Shown: piece by piece, positions 19,566 to 29,147 of the stretch
How the letters are laid out: each line of letters begins with the position of its first letter
How positions within the stretch are numbered: position 1 is the first letter of the stretch
Assembly (NCBI GenBank): GCA_016709575.1
Contig: JADJMM010000008.1
Span: 186,001-250,000 of the forward strand
DNA length: 64,000 nucleotides
Origin: Sphingobacteriaceae bacterium
Lineage (GTDB): Bacteria; Bacteroidota; Bacteroidia; B-17B0; Aurantibacillaceae
Reading direction: 5' to 3'
Notes under the pieces: model-generated
Told to the model about the DNA's origin: nothing
Databases searched by the model: none
The model's input: only the letters and a program-made list of their open reading frames with translations
Translations under genes and position numbers: made by a program

Positions 19566-20225
19566 ATGAAACTTTTAATTGCCGACGATCATCCTATATT
19601 CCGTAAAGGTTTGTACGACCTTTTAGAAAAAGAATATACTGGCTGCACCATTATTGAATGCGAAACCGGAACAGACGCCTATAAATCTATTGTAGAACAA
19701 CAGCCTGATATTTCTATTCTGGATATTAATATGCCGGGTTTAAATGGTATTGAAGTTTCTAAAAAAGTAATTGCTGAAATACCAAAAGCGAAAATTGTTA
19801 TTCTTACCATGTATAAGGAAAAAGAAATGGTGCGGAAAGCAATGAACAATGGTGTTAGCGGTTACATTGTAAAAGACTTTGCTGTAAACGAAATTATTGA
19901 ATGCATAAATAAAGTACTAGAGAATAGAAAGTACATAGGTTCAACCTTACAGGCCGAGTACAACGAATTGTCGATGAATAAAAAGGAGCATGCAGTTTCT
20001 GATTTGCTGGCAACTTTAAGTCAGGCGGAATTAAAAACACTTAAACTAGTAAATCAAAATAAATCTTCAAAAGAAATTGCTGAACTTTTATTTTTGTCTG
20101 AAAAAACAATCGAGAATTACCGCTCAAAAATTTGTCAGAAATTAGGCTTACCCCCTCGGAATAATAGTTTAGTGCTATGGATAAGCGAGAATAAAGAAAT
20201 ACTTGCTTTACTAACTGAGTTTTAG
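19566..20225 (+). CDS. NarL/LuxR-type response regulator
   Basis: 219 residues. Receiver domain: acidic pair at Asp7-Asp8 (IADDHP), phosphoacceptor Asp53 (SILDINMPG), conserved Thr (ILTMY) and Lys (GYIVKD). LuxR HTH at the end: LSQAELKTLKLVNQNKSSKE, IAELLFLSEKTIENYRSKI. It is almost certainly the partner of the upstream kinase (2-base gap, same operon). Targets cannot be told from the sequence. Confidence 0.92.
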   Translation: MKLLIADDHPIFRKGLYDLLEKEYTGCTIIECETGTDAYKSIVEQQPDISILDINMPGLNGIEVSKKVIAEIPKAKIVILTMYKEKEMVRKAMNNGVSGYIVKDFAVNEIIECINKVLENRKYIGSTLQAEYNELSMNKKEHAVSDLLATLSQAELKTLKLVNQNKSSKEIAELLFLSEKTIENYRSKICQKLGLPPRNNSLVLWISENKEILALLTEF

Positions 20226-20270
20226 AATGCCAAAGATTTCTGAAAAGTAAAAATCTTTTTAAAGATGAAT

Positions 20271-20290
20271 TTTTAACTTATAAGTTAAAA
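20271..20290. terminator. 20-bp perfect palindrome between convergent genes
   Basis: TTTTAACTTATAAGTTAAAA overlaps the last codons of the minus-strand membrane-protein gene. A weaker stem (AAAGATTT/AAATCTTT, about 20232-20257) lies just before it. Together they probably end both convergent transcripts. The core AACTTATAAGTT also occurs upstream of the toxin gene (5344-5355). Confidence 0.5.
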
Positions 20291-22141
20291 TACAGACGCA
20301 TTTTGTTTTGGTTCAAAAACTTCTATTGATAAACTATCAATGGCGATTTTGGCGGAAGAGCGATTGTCAATATAGACTCTTAAAAAATCTTTTTTATTTC
20401 TTATTTCAGGGGTCATATAAAAAAGTTCAAGTTTGTGCCAGCCTGGTTTTAATTCATCAGCCGGATCACTTTCTCTTTCGCGCATTTTATATTCATAGGT
20501 GTTGTGTTCCATGGCTACCTTAAGTAGAACTTTTAAGGAAGTATCTGCCTCTGTAAAATAGTATTTCACGGAAGCCTTTACCCATACATAATATTTATCT
20601 GAAACATCAGCGTATGCATGACGCAACATGGGTGAGTAAGTTTTCCCTTCAATTCCCAGATATTTTGTTGCGTATTCTGTAACTTCAATTTGATTTTTGC
20701 AGGTATCTGTTCTCAAGGTTTCTTTCTTACACAATTTATGCGTTGACCAATCAATTGATGATTCAGAGTCAGTCAGTCCAAAAGAACGTTCGATTAGTAA
20801 TAATTTTTTTTGCTCTGTACTTGGAGCAGTAGTTTGACCAACTACCGAAAAGTAATAGGCTCTTGTCATCCGTTCACTGTCGATAATCCCATATATTAAT
20901 TGCCATGTTTGAAAAACGTTAAGCAGAAATGTGATAATAAGAAAAGGGTATACAATAAATTTTATTTTTATTTTCTCAATATAAAATAGCATTTCCGCTA
21001 ACGGAAGACTTAAAAGAGCCAGAAGAGGAATTAAAGGCCGTTGTCCGAAACTACCGGCATACCACCAGCAACTCCAACTGGCAACAATATAGAGGTTAAT
21101 TAAGAAGAAGGTTAGTGTTGCTATTTTGTATTCTTTATTTATCGGGTTCTTTATAAAGAAGCCTATAATAAATAAGATAATAGCAGGCGAATAAATAAAC
21201 CATCCTTTTCTAAAACTGAATAAAACTTCTAAAATATAGGGATGAAAAAATTCGAAACCTTCGCCTGGATTGGCTCCATAACTGTTGTAGATAAATTTGC
21301 CGGCATAAATTTTGAAATATATGAGTTGGATACTCACACATACAAAAATAATAAGTGAGAAAAGGAGTATTTGTTTTATTTCACTTCTAAGCAAAGAAAT
21401 GCGTCCTTTAATTCCCGATATTTTATTAATCCCATATAATAATGGCAATAAAACTAAGATAATTTCAGTCGGCCTTACCAATGCGGCTAAACCAATGCAG
21501 AATCCAAGAATAATGATGTGTTTTAGTTGTCGGCTACGGTGCCATATTACTGTATAATAGGCTGTCATGCCATAAAGTGTAAATAATATATTGTGAGACA
21601 TTGCACCTTGACCCGACAGCGGAATATGGGCCAGATAATTAGTGCATAGAAAAACAATAAGCAAAGTGAGTGCGGTTATTTTTTCACTATAAAAAAGTTT
21701 AAGCAGTTTTCTTAAATAAATTAAACCAACTAAAGAGTAAAGCAGACAACCATAGAGTAAAAAATATTGATAAGGTAAAGAAAAACCATCGGGCTTGTAG
21801 TTTGAGTTTTTGGCATACGTATGCGCCATGATAAAAAACGGCGAGTAAGTAATAGCCATTCCACAACTGTATTTGTTAACGTATTTACCGGTGTGTTTAG
21901 ATTTTGCAGCCTGATAAAATGTTTCAGAATTCTTGTATTCATTTAAAATTTCAATAAACTTTTTGTCGTTTTCGAAATCAAAAGTGTTGAAGATAAATTT
22001 TTGAGGTAGATAAAGGTAATATCCAAACACATCGTAACTTATAATGTTTTTGGGTGGATAAATAATTGTTAATAGGAATTGCGTAATGATAATTACACCA
22101 AGAATATAGGCACTGAATTTTCTTTTAATAGCACGGAACAT
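20285..22141 (-). CDS. Polytopic membrane protein, GT-C glycosyltransferase-like
   Basis: 618 residues. About ten transmembrane helices fill the first 420 residues; the last 190 are a soluble, probably periplasmic, domain. The first loop holds SYDVFGYYLYLPQ, with the acidic residue near TM1 that marks GT-C lipid-phosphosugar transferases, and TM regions follow with RPTEIILVLLPLLYG. This suggests transfer of a sugar from a lipid carrier on the outer face of the inner membrane, but the family is not firmly recognised. It stands alone between the regulator gene and DUF2147 genes on the same strand (19-base gap to the latter), so cotranscription with them is possible. Confidence 0.6.
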   Translation of the reverse strand: MFRAIKRKFSAYILGVIIITQFLLTIIYPPKNIISYDVFGYYLYLPQKFIFNTFDFENDKKFIEILNEYKNSETFYQAAKSKHTGKYVNKYSCGMAITYSPFFIMAHTYAKNSNYKPDGFSLPYQYFLLYGCLLYSLVGLIYLRKLLKLFYSEKITALTLLIVFLCTNYLAHIPLSGQGAMSHNILFTLYGMTAYYTVIWHRSRQLKHIIILGFCIGLAALVRPTEIILVLLPLLYGINKISGIKGRISLLRSEIKQILLFSLIIFVCVSIQLIYFKIYAGKFIYNSYGANPGEGFEFFHPYILEVLFSFRKGWFIYSPAIILFIIGFFIKNPINKEYKIATLTFFLINLYIVASWSCWWYAGSFGQRPLIPLLALLSLPLAEMLFYIEKIKIKFIVYPFLIITFLLNVFQTWQLIYGIIDSERMTRAYYFSVVGQTTAPSTEQKKLLLIERSFGLTDSESSIDWSTHKLCKKETLRTDTCKNQIEVTEYATKYLGIEGKTYSPMLRHAYADVSDKYYVWVKASVKYYFTEADTSLKVLLKVAMEHNTYEYKMRERESDPADELKPGWHKLELFYMTPEIRNKKDFLRVYIDNRSSAKIAIDSLSIEVFEPKQNASVF

Positions 22142-22160
22142 CTTGCTTTAAATTTACACT

Positions 22161-22592
22161 TTATTCCTTGAAATCAACCTTTACAAAGTACTCTGTTTTC
22201 CCGATTATTTTTAGCCCAACGTAGCCTCTTAACGTTACATTCCCTTCTTTATCGCGTGTCATTTTTGCTTTATAGGTTTTTCCTTTGTTAGCGTCGTAAA
22301 TATGACCTTTTGTCCAAGTTTTTTTTCCATCGTATTCAAAATCCCACAATAAAACAGAACCAAGAATTTTACGTTGACGAAGAGCCGTATCAGGATTTAA
22401 AATGTCTAATCGTTCAGGACGTTTCATCCAAACTGGTTTAGCAAAATACTTACCGCCGCTTTTATAAAATTTGAAAATGCTATTCCCACCGGGCGAGGAA
22501 AAATAGCCCATTAGTTCTTCATTATTTTCTTGTGAGAATAACGAAATCGAAGAAATGAGAATACTTAAAATGAAAATTACTCTAGTGGGCAT
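22161..22592 (-). CDS. DUF2147 secreted protein, copy 2
   Basis: 143 residues: signal peptide (FILSILISSISLFSQ), then the DUF2147 pattern GYFSSPGGNSIFKFY, YFAKPVWMKRPE, LGSVLLWDFEYDGKKTWTKG, HIYDANKGKTYKAKM and LRGYVGLKIIGKTEYFVKV. DUF2147 is a small periplasmic beta-barrel-like domain of unknown role. It is a clear tandem paralogue of the gene 18 bases upstream, differing at roughly half of positions, so the duplication is old. Confidence 0.85.
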   Translation of the reverse strand: MPTRVIFILSILISSISLFSQENNEELMGYFSSPGGNSIFKFYKSGGKYFAKPVWMKRPERLDILNPDTALRQRKILGSVLLWDFEYDGKKTWTKGHIYDANKGKTYKAKMTRDKEGNVTLRGYVGLKIIGKTEYFVKVDFKE

Positions 22593-22610
22593 TTCCTTTA
22601 AAGGTACGCA

Positions 22611-23042
22611 TTAAGTAGGTTCTTTGAAATCTATTTTTACAAAGTAGTCAGTTCTTCCTAATAAAGAAATACCAATATAACCTCTAACATTCAAATTACC
22701 TCTTTCATCTCTGCTTATTTTGCAAGAATAGGTTTTTCCGTTTTTTGGGTCATAGGCGCTGCCGTTTGCCCAGGTATCTTTGCCATCGAAAGCGAAATTT
22801 TTAAGAACAGTTGAACCTAATATTTTTTGTGACTGTTTGGTTTTATCCGGATTCTTTGTGTCGATTTTTTCAGGCTGTTTCATCCATACCAGCTTACCAA
22901 AATACTTGTTGCCTTCCTTATAGATTTTCAAAATTCCTTCTCCGCTTGGGTTCATATATGTTCCCAAAACATCATCGGCTTTGTTTTGTGCGTTTAATGT
23001 TGTTGCAACAAAAAGGCTTAATAATAAGATTAGTTTTTTCAT
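22611..23042 (-). CDS. DUF2147 secreted protein, copy 1
   Basis: 143 residues: signal peptide (LILLLSLFVATTLNAQ), then GTYMNPSGEGILKIYKEG, YFGKLVWMKQPEKI, LGSTVLKNFAFDGKDTWANG, YDPKNGKTYSCKISRD and RGYIGISLLGRTDYFVKIDF. First gene of the tandem DUF2147 pair. Function unknown in the family. Confidence 0.87.
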   Translation of the reverse strand: MKKLILLLSLFVATTLNAQNKADDVLGTYMNPSGEGILKIYKEGNKYFGKLVWMKQPEKIDTKNPDKTKQSQKILGSTVLKNFAFDGKDTWANGSAYDPKNGKTYSCKISRDERGNLNVRGYIGISLLGRTDYFVKIDFKEPT

Positions 23043-23117
23043 ACGTTTAATTTATATCACAAGGTACAAAATTTTTAAATCCTTAAACTGTACTAAAGGT
23101 TCGCAACTCTATTCAAT

Positions 23118-23148
23118 AAAAAACCCCGAACCTAAGCCCGGGGTTTAT
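23118..23148. terminator. Terminator after the VPS10/BNR gene
   Basis: AAAAACCCCG and CCCGGGGTTT form a GC-rich stem with A/T tails, 20 bases beyond the minus-strand stop at 23168; on that strand it reads into a T-rich tail. Confidence 0.8.
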
Positions 23149-23167
23149 ATGAATACGCTTTTAAAGC

Positions 23168-26100
23168 TTACTCAAACTTCGGTAATCTGCCCGGTGTTGC
23201 CGGTAACTTCATATTCTCAGCTTTTGCTTCTAAATCGGCTAATTTTTTTGAGGCATCACTAATCAAAGCGTACTGAATTTTAAATTTATCTTTTAACTCA
23301 GTCAGTTTCTCTTTGTAAGTATTAGTTGCTCCTAAAGAATTGCTCCAAGTGCCATAAACCATATTTTCTAACGAACCTGTTAATCCAGGTAAAGTTTCAA
23401 ATTCACGTCTGGCTAAACTACCATCTCCATGCATAGCAAACGAAATATCTTTGAGTTGTTTTTCGATTGCTTTTATATCTGTCATTAAACTCATGCTATT
23501 GCTAGGCCCTTTTTGTATACCTGCTTTTAAATATTTTAAGCGTTCGTTCATGTTACCAAGATAAGCATCACTTCCCATTACAACTCTTCTGAATTCACCA
23601 AGAGATTTATTGAAATCCATCATCTCTTTTTGATCAGGAACAGGTAATGTAGAATTTTGAAGTGTCGTTAAATTGAAAGCAACTTTTTCACTTAATGCTT
23701 CAACTTGTCCGTTATATACTTTTACAACTTGTGCAAAATATTTTCCTGGTATTGCAACAGGACCTAAATCCGGACCTTCATAAGGATTATCTGGATTAGG
23801 TGTGTAGAAATTAACCGGAGAAGTTACTTCTAAACGTCCATCCCAAGTAATTTTTTTCACGCCTTTGTTTGCATCTTGTTTTAGTTTACGGATTTCGTTG
23901 CCTTGCTCATCAGTAATAATTACTAAAGTGTAAGCAGCTTCTTCGTTATCTTCAGCGCGGATGCTATCAGCAACAGGATAAAACACATCTTTATTCGCTT
24001 TTATTTTTTCTTTCTCACTTTCCTTACGTTTATCTTTTAAGCTTTTGTAAGATTCTTTTTGATTGTAAGTAATTGTAGCACCTAAAGGCGGATTACTTGC
24101 CGTAAACATGGAAGCACCTTGAAACGATTTTCCTTTATGTCCGTATGGTGTTGATTCGTTATAAACTAAACCATCCTTTACAGGGAAAATAAATGCTTTC
24201 TTATCTAAATCTTCTTTCTTAATGTTTTGTAATAAACTGTAATCATCAATTACATAAAAACCGCGACCGAAAGTTGCAATCACAATATCATTCTCGCGTT
24301 TTTGAATAGCGATGTCTTTAATACAAATAGCTTCCGGTAAACCGTTCTTTAATTCAATCCAGTTTTTACCGCCATCAGTACTAAAGTAGAAACCAAACTC
24401 AGTTCCGCAGAATAATAAATTTTTGTTTACGTGATCTTCCGCCATACTATAAGTAGAACCTTTCTCAGGTAAATTACCGGTGATGCTTACCCAAGTTTTT
24501 CCTTTATCGGATGTTTTTACTAAGTACGGTTTGAAATCGCCGTTACGATGATTGTTTAAAACAGCATAAGCAACATTTTCGTCGTGTTGTGATGCCATAA
24601 TGAAATTCACCAGTGGACCTAAAGTAACTCCAGCAACAGTTGTTGCAGGTGATTGAGATACTTTGTTCCAAGTTTTTCCACCATCGGTTGTAGTTTGAAT
24701 TAAACCATCATCAGTTCCTGCATAAATAATATTTTCATTTTTTGGAGATTCTCCTAATGCAGTAATGTTTCCGTATAAAGAAGTTGATTGATTTTTCGCA
24801 ACCGCATCCATACTCCAAACTTTACCCATTACAGGAAATTTATTTCTGTCAACCTGACGGGTTAAATCATTACTGATCACTTTCCAAGTATTACCTCTGT
24901 CATCACTTCTGAAAACTTTATTCGCTGCAAAATAAATACGTTTGTTATCGAAATTACTTATTAATAAAGGTGCATCCCAATTAAAACGGTAAGCGGGCTC
25001 ACCCGGTTTTTCTTGTGGACGAATATCAATTGATTCTCCTGATTTTCTATCGAAACGAACTAAACCTCCGTATTGCCATTCAGAATAAACAATTTTTGGT
25101 TCTGTTGGATCAACACGTGCTTGAAAACCATCTCCACCAACAGTAACAAACCAATCAGCATTAATAATTCCTGAAGCGCTAATGTTACGACTTGGACCGC
25201 CTAAAGTATTATTGTCTTGTGTTCCGCCATAAATATTATAGAATGGTTTTGCATTATCAGTACAAACACGGTAAAACTGCGTTATAGGTAAATTGTTTTT
25301 AAAATCCCAAGTGGCTGCATTATCGAAGGTTTCATATAAACCACCATCGCAACCTACTAACATATGAGATGTATTTTTTGGATCAATATAAATAGCGTGA
25401 TTATCTACATGTTTATTTTTTTCTCCCATCCCTTTAAAAGTTTTTCCGCCATCAATAGTAACCATTGCCCAAGTATCCATCGAATAAACTTTATCTACAT
25501 TTTTCGGGTCACAATAAATTTCCTGATAGTAATTTCCGGCTGTACTCCAATCACTTTGTTTGCTCCAGCTTGCTCCACGGTCGGTACTTTTGTAAAATCC
25601 TTTCCCTTCTGTTGCCTCAATAATTGCGTAAACAACATCTGAATTCACTGGAGAAATTGCCAATGAAATTCTACCCATATCATTTGAAGGTAAACCATTG
25701 GTTAATTTGTTCCAGGTTAATCCGCTGTCAGTACTTTTGTAAACAGCGCTTTCCGGGCCACCACTAATATATGTCCACTCGTGGCGGCGGCGTTGATGAG
25801 CAGCTGCATATAAAATATTATTGTGTTTTGGATCGATGTGAACTTCATTGAAACCAGTATTCTCGCTAACATTTAAAACTTGTTTCCATGTTTTCCCACC
25901 ATCAGTAGTTTTGTAAATACCGCGTTCTCCGCCCGGGCTCCATAACGGTCCGTATGCCGCTACATAAACTATATCTCCATTATCTTCATCGATGGCAATA
26001 TTACCAATGTGTTCAGATTTCGCTAAACCAACATTTTTCCAGGTTTTTCCACCGTCTTCACTTTTATATAAGCCATCACCGTAACCAACAGCACGCTGAT

Positions 26101-26464
26101 TGTTATTTTCACCAGTTCCTACCCAAATTACATTTGGATTAGATGGATCAATAGAAACACAACCAATAGAGTAGGCACCTTGTCCGTCAAAAATCGGACT
26201 AAACGTAACACCTGCGTTTGAAGTTTTCCAAACACCACCTGCGGCAGCGGCAATATACCACTCGTTTCTGTTTTTTGGATTTACTGCAATGTCAATAACA
26301 CGACCTGAAGTAACGGCAGGGCCAATACTTCTGAATGCTAAAGAAGAGAAGGTTTCTGCTTTTGATAAAGGGTCGCTTGAACCTGCAGGTTTTTTGTCCT
26401 GTGCGTTCGAGAAATTGGAGATTAATAGAGCTCCGGTAACGAATAATAGGTTAAATTTTTTCAT
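23168..26464 (-). CDS. Secreted VPS10/sortilin-like BNR-repeat protein
   Basis: 1098 residues from ATG 26464, which begins a proper signal peptide (MKKFNLLFVTGALLISNFSNA); the longer frame to 26512 lacks support. About residues 35-700 contain many BNR/Asp-box repeats (TSNAGVTF, SEDGGKTW, TTDGGKTW, STDSGLTW, STDRGASW, SDDRGNTW, TSDKGKTW, STDGGKNW), giving a large beta-propeller as in VPS10/sortilin and exo-acting glycosidases. The last 300 residues are helical and charged with a CarboxypepD-like part. Catalytic residues of a sialidase are not evident, so glycosidase activity is not supported. No T9SS tail is visible. Confidence 0.8.
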   Translation of the reverse strand: MKKFNLLFVTGALLISNFSNAQDKKPAGSSDPLSKAETFSSLAFRSIGPAVTSGRVIDIAVNPKNRNEWYIAAAAGGVWKTSNAGVTFSPIFDGQGAYSIGCVSIDPSNPNVIWVGTGENNNQRAVGYGDGLYKSEDGGKTWKNVGLAKSEHIGNIAIDEDNGDIVYVAAYGPLWSPGGERGIYKTTDGGKTWKQVLNVSENTGFNEVHIDPKHNNILYAAAHQRRRHEWTYISGGPESAVYKSTDSGLTWNKLTNGLPSNDMGRISLAISPVNSDVVYAIIEATEGKGFYKSTDRGASWSKQSDWSTAGNYYQEIYCDPKNVDKVYSMDTWAMVTIDGGKTFKGMGEKNKHVDNHAIYIDPKNTSHMLVGCDGGLYETFDNAATWDFKNNLPITQFYRVCTDNAKPFYNIYGGTQDNNTLGGPSRNISASGIINADWFVTVGGDGFQARVDPTEPKIVYSEWQYGGLVRFDRKSGESIDIRPQEKPGEPAYRFNWDAPLLISNFDNKRIYFAANKVFRSDDRGNTWKVISNDLTRQVDRNKFPVMGKVWSMDAVAKNQSTSLYGNITALGESPKNENIIYAGTDDGLIQTTTDGGKTWNKVSQSPATTVAGVTLGPLVNFIMASQHDENVAYAVLNNHRNGDFKPYLVKTSDKGKTWVSITGNLPEKGSTYSMAEDHVNKNLLFCGTEFGFYFSTDGGKNWIELKNGLPEAICIKDIAIQKRENDIVIATFGRGFYVIDDYSLLQNIKKEDLDKKAFIFPVKDGLVYNESTPYGHKGKSFQGASMFTASNPPLGATITYNQKESYKSLKDKRKESEKEKIKANKDVFYPVADSIRAEDNEEAAYTLVIITDEQGNEIRKLKQDANKGVKKITWDGRLEVTSPVNFYTPNPDNPYEGPDLGPVAIPGKYFAQVVKVYNGQVEALSEKVAFNLTTLQNSTLPVPDQKEMMDFNKSLGEFRRVVMGSDAYLGNMNERLKYLKAGIQKGPSNSMSLMTDIKAIEKQLKDISFAMHGDGSLARREFETLPGLTGSLENMVYGTWSNSLGATNTYKEKLTELKDKFKIQYALISDASKKLADLEAKAENMKLPATPGRLPKFE

Positions 26465-26555
26465 AGGGATTTTGAATGTATACAAATCTAACATTTTTGA
26501 GGAAAGTGCCAAAGCCCCAAAATGGGGGAGAAAAACAGGTCTTTTTTCGCTCTAA

Positions 26556-26571
26556 TTTAGACTAGCCTAAA
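26556..26571. promoter_or_regulatory. DtxR/MntR-type operator
   Basis: TTTAGACTAGCCTAAA is a 16-bp near-palindrome (14 of 16 positions symmetrical), close to the DtxR/IdeR consensus core TTAGGCTAGCCTAA. It lies just upstream of the -35-like element of the gene for a DtxR-family regulator, where bound repressor would block RNA polymerase. Confidence 0.65.
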
Positions 26572-26573
26572 AA

Positions 26574-26605
26574 TTTGTTTAGGGTAATATAAATTCATAC
26601 ATTTG
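26574..26605 (+). promoter_or_regulatory. Promoter of the mntR-like/Nramp unit
   Basis: TTTG (26574-26577), 20 bases, then TACATTTG (26598-26605): a near-ideal Bacteroidota promoter. The start codon is at 26610, only 4 bases after the -7 box, so the transcript should have no leader or almost none. Confidence 0.75.
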
Positions 26606-26609
26606 TACC

Positions 26610-27275
26610 ATGTTAGTTTCTTATACAGAAGAAAATTACCTAAAGGCCATTTTTGCTTTGAGTCGCTTATATAACGAGCAGGAGGTGAGTACTAACCAAA
26701 TTTCCGACCATTTAAAGAACAAGGCGGCTTCAGTTACAGATATGTTGAAGCGTTTAGCAGATAAAAAGTTAATCGACTATAAACCATATAAAGGTGTTAA
26801 GTTGACGGATAAAGGAAAAAAGGCTGCGATTAAAGTGGTAAGGAAACATCGTTTATGGGAAGTGTTTTTAGTAGAGAAATTAAATTTTAAGTGGGACGAA
26901 GTGCATGACATTGCCGAACAATTAGAACATATTGATAGCGATAAATTAATAGAGAAACTGGATAATTTTTTAGGAAAGCCAAAAGCTGATCCTCATGGTG
27001 ATCCGATTCCCGATGCAAGTGGAAAGTTTGGCGTTCAAAAATCTATTGCGCTTTCAGTAGCACAACAAAAAAATGTTTTAATAGTTACAGGTGTAAACGA
27101 TCATAGTAGTGAGTTCTTAAAATTTCTTTCGGGTTCTGGTATTGGCTTAGGTGATCATTTAAAAATTGAAGAAGCAAATGCTTACGATAAGTCATTAAAA
27201 ATAAAAATAAACAATAAGCGCTCTTTGTTTTTAAGTCACAAAGCCGCCGAAAATATTTTAGTTGAAACAAAATAG
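26610..27275 (+). CDS. DtxR/MntR-family metal-dependent repressor
   Basis: 221 residues. N-terminal winged HTH (YTEENYLKAIFALSRL, STNQISDHLKNKAASVTDML, LADKKLIDYKPYKGVKLTD), metal-binding/dimerisation helices (RKHRLWEVFLVEKLNFKWDE, then AEQLEHIDSDKLIEKLD, PKADPHGDPIPDA) and a C-terminal FeoA/SH3-like domain. The protein senses Mn or Fe and represses metal uptake. The transporter gene overlaps its stop by one base (TAGTG), and a DtxR-like operator lies upstream, so self-regulation of the pair is likely. Mn versus Fe preference is not determined. Confidence 0.9.
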   Translation: MLVSYTEENYLKAIFALSRLYNEQEVSTNQISDHLKNKAASVTDMLKRLADKKLIDYKPYKGVKLTDKGKKAAIKVVRKHRLWEVFLVEKLNFKWDEVHDIAEQLEHIDSDKLIEKLDNFLGKPKADPHGDPIPDASGKFGVQKSIALSVAQQKNVLIVTGVNDHSSEFLKFLSGSGIGLGDHLKIEEANAYDKSLKIKINNKRSLFLSHKAAENILVETK

Positions 27276-29147
27276 TGAACAAGCCGCCAAATAAATCATT
27301 AGAAGAAGTACACGCCTCAGTGAATACTTCCGGCAAAAGCAATTGGAAAAGTCTATTGGCTTTTCTTGGTCCTGCCTACATGATTAGTGTTGGTTACATG
27401 GATCCGGGTAACTGGGCCACCGATATTGCAGGTGGAAGTAAATTTGGTTATAGTTTAATTTGGGTTTTAGTGATGAGCAATTTAACAGCCTTGTTATTAC
27501 AGAGTCATTGTGTCCGTTTAGGCATTGTAAGCGGAAAAGATTTAGCTCAGGCGAGTAGAGAAAGTTATCCGCCGCTTGTCAATTTATTTTTGTATGGATT
27601 AGCTGAGATTGCGATTGCCGCCTGCGATTTAGCGGAAGTAATTGGAATGGCAATTGGTATTCATTTATTATTTCCGAATGTTTCTTTATTAACCGGTGTT
27701 TGTATAACGGTGTTGGATAGTTTTGTGTTGTTGTTTTTACTGAACAAAGGAATACGAAAATTGGAAGCCTTTATTATTTCGTTGGTTGCATTAATTGGCG
27801 TTTCATTTTTTATCCAGTTAACCATCGCAAAGCCAGACATTGGTGAAATTGCAAAAGGATTAATTCCCGGTATTGCTAATGAAGATGCTTTATATATTGC
27901 TATTGGTATTATTGGTGCAACCGTAATGCCGCACAATTTGTATTTACACAGTTCGCTGGTACAAACCCGTAAGTTTAACCGGAATTCGGTTGATATAAAA
28001 AAGGCTATTCGTTTTAATGTAATTGATAGTACAATCGCTTTAAACTTGGCTTTGTTTGTGAATGCAGCTATTTTAATTTTGGCCGCCGCTTCATTTTATA
28101 ATAATGGCGTAAATGATGTAACCGAAATACAAGATGCGCATCGTTTATTGGAACCTATGTTAGGAAGCACATTAGCTCCTATTTTATTTGCAGTGGCTTT
28201 AATTGCAGCCGGACAAAGCTCAACCGTTACCGGAACATTAGCCGGACAAGTTGTGATGGAAGGCTATTTAAATTTACGTTTACAGCCTTGGATAAGAAGA
28301 TTACTAACGCGTTTAATTGCAATTGTTCCTGCTTTATTAACGATTTGGATTTTAGGAGAAGAGAGTACAGGGAAATTATTAATTCTTAGTCAGGTTATTT
28401 TAAGTTTACAATTAGGTTTCGCTATTATTCCATTAATACATTTTGTAAGTGATAAAAATAAAATGCGGGAGTTTGTAATTCCCGTATGGCAAAAAATATT
28501 ATCGTGGATTGCAGCCATTGTGATTATTGGTTTAAATATTAAAATGGTGTTTAACGAATTATCAGATTGGATTACAACTTCAGAGCATCCTATTTTAATT
28601 AGCTTCACTATTGTTCCTTTATGTTTATTGTGTGTTTTCGTATTGCTTTATATTATTGTAGTTCCTTTTATCCGTAAACGGGATTCTGTTTTACATTCAA
28701 ATTTCATGGTGAATACATTCCAATTGTGTTTTCTGAAAGTAATAAATACAAAAAGGTAGCTATATCTGTTGACTTTAGTACGAGTGATAACAAAGCCATT
28801 AACAAAGCCATTGGTTTGGGTGGAACTGATGCTGAATATTTATTAGTTCACGTTTTAGAGAGCACGAATGCAGTTGTTTATGGTGAAGATTCATTTGATA
28901 TGGAACGTGAGCAGGATTATCAATTCTTAAAGCAACACTCAGAGCAATTAAGTTCTAAAGGATATAAATGTACAATTGCTTTAGGATACGGTAACCCGAA
29001 AAATGCAATCCCTGAACTAGTGGGCAAAATAATTGCGATATTTTAGTAATGGGCACACACGGACATAAAACTTTCAAGGATATTTTATTAGGTACTACAA
29101 TTGAAGGGGTGAGACACAATATTAAGGTACCGCTGGTGTTGGTTTAA
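27275..29147 (+). CDS. mntH: Nramp (MntH-type) metal transporter fused to a universal stress protein domain (two frameshifts)
   Basis: About 624 residues once two missing A bases are restored. Residues 1-465 are an Nramp transporter with eleven or so membrane helices, the metal-site motif D43-P-G-N in TM1 and M218-P-H in TM6 (ATVMPHNLYLHSS). The frame then breaks at about 28700; corrected, it reads SKFHGEYIPIVFSESNKYKK and runs straight into a UspA domain (KVAISVDFS, LLVHVLES). A second break (about 29030) is followed by the ATP-binding-type end CDILVMGTHGHKT, then KDILLGTTIE and VPLVLV. Nramp imports Mn2+/Fe2+ with protons. The Usp part may tune transport by nucleotide binding, which is inference. 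GTG start overlaps the regulator stop. Confidence 0.85.

Noticed and set aside
20275..20286. Second copy of AACTTATAAGTT as an antitoxin operator
   Set aside because: It lies at the end of two convergent genes within a longer A/T palindrome, where it looks like a terminator, not an operator.
26465..26512. Longer N-terminus of the VPS10/BNR protein
   Set aside because: The ATG at 26464 begins an ideal signal peptide; the 16 residues before it do not look coding and lie near the divergent promoter.
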